The notes beneath the pieces are model-generated. The model made no database searches, was not told the DNA's origin, and saw only the letters and a list, made by a program, of their open reading frames with translations. A stretch of 37,228 nt of DNA, from NCBI RefSeq assembly GCF_000611645.1, contig NW_014013456.1, positions 1 through 37,228 of the forward strand. The letters run 5' to 3'. Positions 1 through 9,503 of this stretch are shown one piece after another. Both the position numbers and the translations under genes were made by a program. Position 1 is the first letter of the stretch, and every line of letters starts with the position of its first letter. This stretch comes from Monoraphidium neglectum. Its lineage: Eukaryota; Chlorophyta; Chlorophyceae; Sphaeropleales; Selenastraceae.

Positions 1-426
1 AGGGTCCCAACTTTGTCCGCTCGGGGTCATAGACGAAAAGTATGTGCGCGGCGACACCGTAAGGGGCAGCCCAAAGGCGTCACCTGAGGGTCCCTACGCG
101 CCCAGTGGGGGGCCCCAGGTCCCCCGCACCGGTGGGGCAGCGGGGACACGGGCAGTTGCCCTGACCCCCCGCGCCCGTCCTTAAAACATACTGGGTGCCC
201 AGCGCCCGGTCCACTCTACTCTACTTTACTCTACTACCCTGCACAGTGACAGAGCGTTTGCCCCATGTGCTAGGCTGCTGGAGATCACGTTGCCATTGTT
301 GTTGTATCTACAGCTCTAGTGTCGCCACACACACACCCTTAGATCACCCCCAATTGGAAGTGTCGAGTGTTATCCTCCTGGACCAGCATTAGCAGCTGAG
401 AATTAGCCTTCCGGGCCCGCGCGGCC
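1..426. other. Upstream region and 5' leader of SF3B4
   Basis: This stretch holds the promoter and leader of the SF3B4 gene. A pyrimidine-rich patch at about 210-237 is built of repeated CTACT units and lies about 190 bases before the start codon. No convincing TATA box is seen. On the minus strand, bases 1-89 read open to the window edge after a CTCAG acceptor-like site, so a divergent gene may end or continue here. That is only a suspicion. Confidence 0.4.
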
Positions 427-1620
427 ATGGCTACCGGGGGCTCGGCCGCGGGCGGCCGGATCACAGCCAGCGCGGGCACCAACTTGATCGGGCAGCACTC
501 ACACGACAGGAACCAGGATGCCACTATCTACGTGGGAAACTTGGACCCTCAGGTGGGCTACGGGCTGCCCGCCACTCTGGATGCGGCATCTGCAGCAGCG
601 TGCGCAGTTTGCAGCAGCAACAGCAGCCGTCTCGCCTCGCCTGCAATGACACGCTCCGCCTGTTCACAACCAATACGTGTTGCGGCAACAAGCCATGGCT
701 TGTGCATCGCCCTGGATTTGTGCAGTTGACAGAGGAGCTGGTTTGGGAGCTGTTCACCCAAGTGGGGCCAGTCGGTGCGCTGCTGTGGTGGGGTGTGCAG
801 CGGGGAGAGGCGCGCTGCTGCTGTGCGCACGCTGCGCAAAAGCTCGCGCCCACAATGAGCTGGCGTGGCGCCTGCTTCGAAATGAGTGGTATGTAGCTCG
901 ATCGTTGACTTGTGTCGGCAGCACTGCCCTTGCCCTTGCTCCAGCACCCTATGCCAGCCTCACCCACGCACCTGAGAAGAAAACGCACATCTGCTGCCTC
1001 CTGCCAAACGGCACCCACGTTTAGTCAACGTGTACCTGCCCAAGGACCGCGTGACGAATGCCCACCAGGGCTACGGGTTCGTGGAGTTTCGAGGAGAAGA
1101 GGACGCCGATTATGTGAGCCGGCCTGCTGAAGGGGGCGCAGCAGGGTTGACGCTGCAGGCCTGGGGGCGCCGCGGAATCTTGGCGTGGCGGCAGAGGATG
1201 TGTCAGGGGGATGTTCTGCGCAGCAGCAGGGCCCTTGCAACTTTGGATGGAGCGTGGAGGCCGCGCGTACACCTATCTTATGATAGTTGCCGCCGGCAGC
1301 TGTGAGAGCGCCACCAGCTGGCAACAGCGTGCGGGACGGTCGTCACATCTGCGGGCGTTGGAATAATTGCAGTGCTAGCACAGTGGAGGCCGGCAGCTGC
1401 AAGGCAGGCATGCAACTCTGGCGGTGTCTATATCTTGTGGGCGCTCCATGCTGCCAGCTGGTTGCAGAATTGCTTCTTGGCCGTATTGCTGTGTTGCCCT
1501 TGAGCATGCACTGCCACCACGCTTGCAGCCAAATTGAAACCGTCTTTTTTGCGCCCCGTTCTCTTTTTCTCCCCGTTCTCTCTTTTTCTGCAAACATTCA
1601 TATATACCCGCGTGGGTGTG

Positions 1621-1666
<46 letters not shown>

Positions 1667-3729
1667 CACGCACCCGATGCCCCTCCTCCCCCAGTCCATC
1701 AAAATCCTGAACATGGTCAAGCTGTACGGCAAGCCCATCCGCGTCAACAAGTCCTCTCAGGACAAGAACTCCAACGAGGTCGGGGCCAACCTGTTCGTGG
1801 GCAACCTGGACCCGGAGGTTGACGAGAAGGTGAGCGGGCGGGGCGTTGGGCAGCGGAGGGCGCGCACTTGCAGCTGCGGGACGGCAACGAGCAGGAGTGC
1901 GCACGGTGGGAAAACGAGGAGGGGTGCAAAGGGGGGAGTGGGGCCGCGGACGAGTTGTTGTCTCAAGCGTCGTTGCTGCCCGTCCTGACAGGCACCCACT
2001 CCATGGAGAGGGCTGAACATGGAACGCCTCAGCCTTCCAGCACCATACCCATTCCTGGACGGCTCCGACGACCCCACCATCCCCGCCCCCCCCCCTCCAG
2101 CTCCTGTACGACACCTTCAGCGCGTTTGGCGTGATCGTCAACACCCCCAAGATCATGCGCGACCCCGACACCGGCGTCAGCAAAGGCTTTGGGTTTGTGA
2201 GCTACGACTGCTTCGAGGCCAGCGACGCCGCGATAGAGGCCATGAACGGGCAGTTTCTGTGCAACCGCGCCATCGCGGTGTCGTACGCATATAAGAAGGA
2301 GTCCAAGGGTGGGCGTTGGCGGCGCGGAGGGTGGGGGGACGGCGCTTGCAGGGGTCGCGAGGTGCAGCAGAGACTGCAGGTGGTGTCTTTTTGGGGGGGG
2401 TCATGCGTGTGTGTTTGTGTGGGGCCTGTGTGCGTGTGCAGATGCTGATGCTGCCAGCGTGTTTGTGCGCCCATGTGTGTGTGCGTGTGTTCGTGCATGC
2501 CTGGAGAGTTGCGGTGCACGCCAATTGCACTTTCACTAAAACCTTCCCACCTTGCTTCGAACCCGCCGCTTTGATTTACAGGCGAGCGCCACGGCACGCC
2601 GGCCGAGCGGCTCCTGGCGGCGCAGAAACGCGCCAAGCAGGCCGCCCAGAGCCGCCCCCACACCATGTTTGCGTCCGGCCCCCGCCAGCAGCCGCAGCAG
2701 CACCTCGCAGACGGCGGCGGCCCGCCGCCGCCACAGGCGCCCGCGCCCGCGCAGCCGCCCGCCGTGCCTGGCTTCGCCGCGGGCCCGCCTCCCATGGCGC
2801 CGCATGGCATGCCGCCGCCGGGCATGCCGCCGCCGGGGATGCCGCCGCCGGGCGCGGTGAGCTGTCGATCACCGCCGGGGCTCTTGCGCTGGGCGAGGCT
2901 GCGGCAGGAGTGCGGGGCGCAGCTGCAAGTTCAAGTTGCGTTGTTCCTCCCCACCGTGCTTGTGAGCCCTCTCTGGCACAGGGCCAATAGGGTTCATGCC
3001 ACCTGACCTGCTACGCGCCGCTCCTCCTGAGGCCTGTTTCCCCTCCGCCCTTCCCATCTCCCCACCGCAGCCGGGCTGGATGCAGGGGCCGCCGCCGCCC
3101 GGCATGTTCCCGCCGCCCGGCATGCCGCCGCCGCCCATGTACTACGGGGGGCCGCCGCCGGGCATGCCGCCGCCGCCGGGCCACATGGGCCCCATGGGGG
3201 GCATGCCGCCGCCGGGGATGCACCGGCCGGGGATGCCGCCGGGGATGCCGCCGCCGCCGAGCATGCAGCAGTGGGGCCGGCCGTTCTTGCCGCCGGGTGA
3301 GTGTGCGAAGCGTGTCTGATCTTTCTGCCTTGGTTTGCAAAGTTCGGCTGCAAGTAGGCGTTGGGAAGGGCACTTGGCCATTGCACTTGGGTATGACATT
3401 GTGCCAAACAGTGTTCATGGCTGCTGTTGCACCTCAGGTCGGGCCACTGAATCTCTGCATCTCACACTCAACGTATTGTTCTCCTTGCCTCCCCCCAAAA
3501 CCGCGCAGGCATGCCGCCGCCCCCGGGCCCCTTTGGCCCAATGGGGGGCATGCCGCCGCCGGGGATGCCGCCGCCGCAGGGGGGGATGGGACCTATGCAG
3601 GGGCGGCCTGGCCCCCCGCCGCCGCCAGGGATGGCGCCGCCGCCCCCGCCGCCGCAGCAGCAGCAGCAGGATGGCCCTCCGCCGCCTCCACAGCAGCAGC
3701 AGGCACCCCCGCCGCCGCCACCCCAGTGA
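427..3729 (+). CDS. SF3B4: Splicing factor 3B subunit 4 (SF3B4/SAP49), 8 exons
   Basis: SF3B4 is part of the SF3b complex of the U2 snRNP; in the nucleus it helps anchor U2 near the intron branch point. Exons: 427-552, 726-774, 1025-1113, 1695-1829, 2101-2308, 2582-2856, 3071-3296, 3509-3729. Phase is kept at every GT-AG junction and the product is 442 residues, close to the usual length of the family. RRM1 shows IYVGNLDPQ (RNP2) and GYGFVEF (RNP1); RRM2 shows [10 protein letters not shown] and KGFGFVSY. The linker [11 protein letters not shown] and the post-RRM block [19 protein letters not shown] are family hallmarks. The last three exons encode the proline-rich tail with many GMPPP units, as in other SF3B4 proteins. 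The ATG at 427 sits directly before the conserved N-terminus. No damage is visible. The only oddity is simple-sequence repeats inside introns 3 and 5. Confidence 0.96.
1623..1664. repeat. (CA)21 microsatellite in SF3B4 intron 3
   Basis: An uninterrupted run of 21 CA units lies about 30 bases before the acceptor of SF3B4 exon 4. It takes the place where a polypyrimidine tract would normally be, so it may replace or weaken it. Confidence 0.95.
2401..2505. repeat. TG-rich low-complexity tract in SF3B4 intron 5
   Basis: Interrupted TG and TGCG runs, alternating purine and pyrimidine for most of the tract, fill the middle of the intron between exons 5 and 6. Confidence 0.75.
2794..3580 (+). repeat. 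GMPPP tandem repeats encoded in SF3B4 exons 6-8
   Basis: Units encoding Gly-Met-Pro-Pro-Pro (GGCATGCCGCCGCCG and close variants) recur in exon 6 (about 2794-2850), exon 7 (about 3098-3262) and exon 8 (about 3511-3580). The introns between them lack the repeat. The encoded tail is a low-complexity protein-binding region typical of SF3B4. Confidence 0.85.
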
Positions 3730-3795
3730 CTTTTGCACATGTGCTTTGTGACTTTGACCGTGGGTTCTGGTTTGACCGCTGTGTTGCTGTGCTTG

Positions 3796-3800
3796 TGTAA
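3796..3800 (+). terminator. TGTAA polyadenylation signal of SF3B4
   Basis: TGTAA, the standard green-algal polyadenylation signal, lies 67 bases after the SF3B4 stop codon. Confidence 0.75.
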
Positions 3801-3983
3801 CCCCCATCCGATCCGTTCCATTTTGTGTTTTTAGACGGTTCCTGTAGAACCTTTACTCCCATACTGTGCAGCAATGGATGATTTCTCAACCATGAGACTA
3901 AACCCATACACGTCCATCTGCAAAAAAAAGAAAGCGTCACCACCAGCCTCAGCAAAGCCCCTCGGCAGCGACACAAACAGAGC

Positions 3984-6900
3984 CTAGCAAAAGTATGGCA
4001 AAGCCTCAACTGGATTGCTAGCAGCCAGCGGGGACGGCACCCTTACGCAGACCACCACTGTTATCGGGCGCCGGCTCGCCTGGCGCGTTTGCGCGGCGCC
4101 GCACCTGCGTTGGGCACAGTGGAAGGGGACCGGGTCGGCGATGACAATGTTTGTAGGTGCATCAAAGTATAGTCTACGGGCAGCGAACGGCAGCCGGACG
4201 TGGGCGCTTGGACCAAATTTGAGCCCGCTACATGCAGCCAGCATTGCCATGAGCGACCCCCACCGACGCCAGGCGCGTGCCCGCCTAGCCTCTTCACCAG
4301 TCTCCGCACCTGTGCCTGCAGCCTCCTGAGCACCTGCGCCGCCACCCTCAGGCGTCCCGCCTGATTCCTCATCAGTGCCCTCGGCCTGCCCGGCGCGCTG
4401 GCCCCGCTTCCTGCCCGCCGCAGCCGGCGCCCTGCCGCCGCTCCCACCGGTGCATTTCCTCTTCGCTCCCGTCCCTGTGCTCACGCTGCTCTCCGCCGCC
4501 ACAATTGCGCGACGCCTCGAGGCGCTCGGCGCCGCGACGCGCTCGCCTTCCGCTGCCTCATCCTGCTGCTGCCAGCCTCGCCGCGGGCCGCGCTGGCTGC
4601 CGCCCGCCAGCTCATGCAAAGGCTGTGGCTGCTGCAGGTCCTCGTGCTGGGTGGTTTCTAGGTTCTGCTGCTGTGCTGCAAATGCTGCCGCGTGCTGCTG
4701 ACGTGGCACAAGTGAAGGCTGGACGTGCGCTGGAGGGGCATGCTGCAGCAGATGCCATGGGATGCTGCCCAACAGGTGGGGCTGAGGCACTTGCTGGTGC
4801 CAGGTTGGCTGTACCTGCGGCTGCTGCTGCTGCGCAGCTCCACGTGCTGCCAATGGCAGCTGGACCAGGCCGGCAGCAGGCACACTGCTGCCCGGCCCTG
4901 CCTGTTGCTTGCGCCCACCACGCAGGTCCACGGCCGCCTCCTGTTGCGGGGGTGGGTGTGCCGGTAGCTGCTGCAGGTGGGCACTGCCGGACTGCACCAA
5001 AGCCAGCGGCTGCATGCCGAGCGCCATGCCGGTGGCAACACCCGTCGCGCCGTGGGGCCAACTGGGGCAGTGCTCTGCACAGGCCTTCTGCGGTGTGTCA
5101 TGCCATGTATGGGAGCCATGTCACCATCAGTAGAGATGTCTGGTGATTTGAAAATAGCATATTTGGGGCCTGAAACACCCGCACATATGATACTCGTGTG
5201 TCCCTGGCAGCAATCATTGTTGAACATCCAAGATCCTGCAGCCCTTGCAGAGCACAACCCTGTCGAAAGTGTGTGTGCCTACAAACCGGCTTCACCTGGC
5301 GCATCGCCTCCCTGAGGGCCCTGACCTCCGCAACCAGCTCCCTGTGCGCGCGCCCCGCCTCGTGCAGCCGCCACCACGCAAACGCCGCCGCGCCGAGCAG
5401 CACCAGCCCGCGCACCGCCCACGCCGCGTGCAGGGCGGCGGCCCCGCGGAGCGCGCACAGGCCGAGGGCGCTTTCCAATGCAAAGCCAGCCAAGGTGATG
5501 CCTATGAGACCGAGCTTAATGTCGACCTGACCCACAAAGAGCAGCGGAAGTGCAATAGCCGCGGCCCAGAAAACGAGGTCCCGCGCTGCGATGTGGCGCG
5601 CGGAGAGGCGCTCGAGGACGGTCGAGGCCGAGGATTGGGCGCCGAGGATGAGATCCATGAGGCGTCGCATGTCCGAGGTTCTGTCCAGCAGTCCCTCGGA
5701 TGCATTGAGGAGCTTCGCCTGCGCGGCGTGAAGGGGGAGTGCTAGGTGAGCGCGTGGTGGCCAGTAGTGTGGCCCAGCAGGCAAAGGTTGCGGTGCATCA
5801 ATTGTATTGCAAGCTGATACTGGACAGAGCCGGCTCTCGTTGCAGGACATAAAGTTCCGATCGCTGCTGCGCCAGCAAGCGGGCCCCGCCGGTCGCCCGC
5901 GCGCCTGGAAAGCCTCGTAGCGGCCCTGACGCTCGGCCAGCGCCCGGCCCCCCTGCGCCAGCGCCTCCCACTGCGCCTCCGCGTCGCGCGTGTGGGCGGC
6001 GTGGCGCTCGACCAAGTTGTCGAGGCCCACCACAGCCGCGCCCTGCAGGCTGATGATGTCGTCCTGCAGCATGGAAATTTTGTGAAGCGTGGGGCAACAA
6101 CACGCTGATGGGCAGCCAGGAGATGCATGTTTGCTAGCATCCTTCTCTCTGCAAATTGTACAGGAAGCCAAAATGACCCGAGTGGAGAGTGACGATATTC
6201 CTGTGAGTGAAGCTGAGGCTGCAAAACCCCCTGAGTAAACCGCTGTCACAGCCGCAGACCCGTACGAAGCCGAGCCGATCCGCCACCGCCCAAGCTGCAG
6301 GGCCGCCCACCGACAGCTGCAGCGACTGGGCCATGGCCTTTGACAGGTCCTCTGTGCGCGAGATGAGCGCATCAACGCCTTCTGCCCCCTTGGCCGCCTG
6401 CGTGTACGTCTCCTCCTGAAGCTCCTGGTGGATGTTTTTGGACGCAAGCAGGTGCAGAGGGTAGCAACAAGCGCGGATTCTGCCAAGGCGGTGCACTTAA
6501 CAGCTATGACAGCGGTGGCGAGGCTGTGAAGTGGCACAGCAGAAGGGATTACTGCCTTGCTTGGAGGCAAAAACAGCCCTGCGTCCTTGCTCGCATTTTC
6601 CTGCAGCATTCGCAGACGCCGGACAGCCATCTCCTCACCTGCAGCCGCCCAAGCTGCGTCTGCGCCCCCTCCAGGCGCTCCTGCTGGTCCTCCAGCTGCC
6701 TGCTGATGGCGGCAAGCGTCGCGTTTGCGGCGCGGCTGCCGGCGGCCATGTCGTTCACCATGCGGGCCGTGAGCTCCTGGAACCGCTGGTTCTGGAGGAA
6801 CAGGCACATGCTGCTTGGAGGGAACGAAGGAGTTGCAGGTGCGGGTTTGTTTTATTCGCAACGGCTGCTTCTTCTGTTGCAAGTAGAAATCAGACCTGAA

Positions 6901-7797
6901 GAACGTGGGTTGCATGCCCTTGCAGGCAATAGGGGTTCAGCAGCACAGCAGACGCGCCCCAGCACAAATGACACCACATCAAGCGTTCACGTACCAACCG
7001 ACCCCTCCCCGCCGGGCCGCAACTGTACTGCTGTGGACGCGCGCACGCCATCGCGCACCTGTGCACGTTGCCAAGGAACACTGCGTACTCAGTGTTGGTC
7101 CTTGCATCCATGCTTGACAGGCAGGCCTTGATGCCGCGGCTGCGGTTGCAGGTGAACGGCGTGTCCCGTGTGGTACGCTGCTGGCAGGTGACGAAGTGGA
7201 CCGCCAGCCAGGCGCGCTGCTCATCGCCCATCGAGTTGCACTCGACACGCAGCTCCTGAAGCAAGATAGCAGCGGCCGCGGTGGGAGTGCAGCGCTGGCT
7301 CCCAGGTGGTGCGTAGAGAGAACTTTGTTGCTCCATGATGCGGTGGCGGACCCACAAGCAGGGCTGAAAAGCGGGCAGCGAAAAGGTGGCCACTCACCTG
7401 CACAGCACGTGTGTAGCAGTCGGTGCCGAGCAGATGCTGCAGCCAGCTTTCCTGCCCCGCACGCTGATCTGCATCGCGAAAGTGCTCTGCAGTGGATGGG
7501 CACGGATTCACAGGGGGGGGGCACGTCGTTGTTGCATGCGCCAGCACGACGACCCGCTGCAAATCCTCGGACGTGCTGCATCCTTGGATCCGATCGAAAC
7601 TGGCTGGGTGCTGCCCCTTGGCAGGCGAGGCCATTGCATCAGGCTGCTTAATACCTGATGCCCCCATTACGCCCCGGCCGCTCACGCATGCCGCGCTCCT
7701 CCAGCGCCGCTGGCACCGCCTCGAACGCGACTGCCGCGCCAGCGAGGCGCGCCGCTGCCGTGCACAGAACGGCCGCTAGCAACAGCCACAAATTCAT
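3984..7797 (-). CDS. GEX1: GEX1/KAR5/Brambleberry-family nuclear fusion protein, about 8 exons
   Basis: Members of this family sit in the nuclear envelope/ER of gametes and are needed for fusion of the two nuclei after fertilisation. Exons in transcript order: 7797-7686, 7486-7398, 7255-7059, 6810-6639, 6424-6311, 6063-5905, 5718-5296, 5087-3984. Residues 1-24 form a signal peptide (MNLWLLLAAVLC...). Residues about 55-140 are the family's cysteine-rich domain, with Cys 61, 73, 91, 103, 112 and 135 and the pattern RAWLAVHFVTC, IKACLSSMD, EYAVFLGNVHSMC. A long coiled coil follows (about 140-325). Three hydrophobic helices lie at about 328-344, 348-369 and 376-397, and then a charged helix. This order of parts is diagnostic. 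The last exon adds about 368 Gln/Ala/Arg-rich residues and may be wrongly joined. The exon 5/6 borders are tentative. Exon 6 seems to end at a GC donor (CAG|GCGCGC); a GT donor after 5821 is the alternative. Confidence 0.85.
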
Positions 7798-9503
7798 TTT
7801 TAATTGGAAGGGTTCTTCGCCGACTTCATTCGACGCTCGCTAAGCGTTGGCCGACAAAGATTTACGGTCGCGCTTCGCGCGTTGAATATCAGCACGTCAC
7901 GTGTGTCAACGGCAAAAGCTGATGTAACACAGATTGGTACATAAATATAGTGTTAATGGCACCCAACGCAAAGGCTAGCCGCCTGCCGCCGGATTTTGCG
8001 TCTGCCTAGCCTCGGACTGAGGTGGATGCCCAAGGGCCATGGAGCAAAAAGTATGCATCATGATGTGAATCGGTTTAGCAGGTCGACGCAAGAATTTCAC
8101 GATTTTGCAAACTTGGCTGAGCACAGCGCCGTATAATATTGGGTGAAAGCGGCCTGCGGACCGTACTCTCTGCTGCTGCCTGCGGTCGGTCACACGGCTG
8201 AACTCCCTGTGAGCCATCTCTTGCAGCTGTGCATGCGTGAGGCCTTGCATATTTCTGTCAACAATGTGGCAGGCTTGGGATGTTTCTGAAATACTGTCTA
8301 TATCTACCTCAGCTACCTCTTTCTTGATCTTTATACCGGGAACATGCCGGCAGTAGCGAGTGTGTGCCAAGTAGCGCAGTACTTGCTGTACACAAAGAGA
8401 GTGGTGTATCCCTGGCCGTACCCGTTCCACAAGACTCGTATCACCATTCACCTCAAGTGTTTGCTACATGAGTTCTTACCCTCTTTGAAGCAGGTGACGC
8501 ATGTAGCTGCCCCTAGCGGACTGGGCTGGCAAGAAGGTTGCTGCTCAAGTAACAGCGTGCTTGGCTGCCATGCTGGCGCTGTAGTGTGGCGAAACACTGA
8601 TCAACTGCACAGGCTGAGTACTCATACTCGCATCTCCACACACACTGCGTGCATTCCGGCGTGTTCATGCAGCGCGATCTGAGATCCGATCGGGTTCCGT
8701 ATGTATGCACACGACACACTCACACGGATTCGCGGCGTTTGAAATGGATGTCTGCCAAATTCAGATCACGCTGTGGTTGATGTGTGGGTCGAACCACAGC
8801 AGGGCCGGCTGGCTCATGTGCATCAAGCGCCCCGGCCAAGTTGCGCGCTCAGCGTGGGGCAGCGTGTCCACACCTCACAGCCTCCAACAGCCCAAATGAC
8901 TGAATTATTTTGTTTCAAAGGTGCGACGACTAGCGGCAGGTGCATGGGGACCGCAGTGGCACGGGGCTTTCAGCGTGGGGCCAGCATTGCTGAGTGGTGA
9001 CGATTGCAGCAGTGCACAAGCATCCATGTGCTGCCCCAACGCGCCACAAATCCTCCTGAACTGATATCAGGGTGCAACGAGTTTACATGAAGATCCATTA
9101 ATCGGCCTCATGCACAAGTCGTGAGTGGCCATGTGTCCCTCTCAAGCAGCCTAAGCATTTGCTGCAGCGACGTGCACTCCGGCAGGCAGGCTCCATTACC
9201 ACACCTGCATTGCTTGTCGTTTGCAGCTTGCATGCTTGCAATGTGGCGCATGCACAGCCAAGCTGTGTTGCGCAGTTTGTGGGGGCCCGACAGGCTGTAA
9301 CTCCCGCCCTTAGATTTGGGGCTACCCCTGGGATATCAGTGATGGCCACTGACAAGCAACTGACTGGACAGAACAGCGTTATTTGGTGTTTGTTGGCCAT
9401 CATTTCCACAGATAGATGGATCTTTTTTGCGTCGCTTGCACGTGGCCAGCAGCTTGCCCATTCATCACCCGTACATGCAACCTTGATACACCATCACTGG
9501 CAA
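7798..9503. other. Intergenic region between GEX1 and the giant gene
   Basis: The starts of two divergent genes flank this stretch, so it should hold both promoters and leaders. It is clearly less GC-rich than the genes. A short GCGC-rich inverted repeat lies at about 7868-7882. Open frames occur on both strands (for example minus 7975-8451), but their codons lack the G/C-ending bias of the neighbours and I recognise no domain. No transposon ends, tRNA or long repeat is seen. Confidence 0.5.
7892..7905 (-). promoter_or_regulatory. CACGTG-containing palindrome upstream of GEX1
   Basis: The sequence ACGTCACGTG, with a CACGTG core at 7898-7903, lies about 100 bases before the GEX1 start codon. 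CACGTG is the E-box/G-box core bound by bHLH and bZIP factors. That it controls GEX1 is only inferred from position. Confidence 0.25.

Noticed and set aside
5098..6915. One uninterrupted 605-residue frame on the minus strand read as a complete gene
   Set aside because: It begins inside an intron and runs through several introns of GEX1 by chance. The cysteine domain upstream and the phase-consistent splice sites show that the gene is spliced.
7975..8451. 158-residue open frame on the minus strand in the GEX1/giant-gene intergenic region
   Set aside because: Its codons lack the strong G/C-ending bias of every accepted gene, it has no recognisable domain, and no splice sites or polyadenylation signal support it. 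It could be an exon of an unknown gene, but there is not enough to call it.
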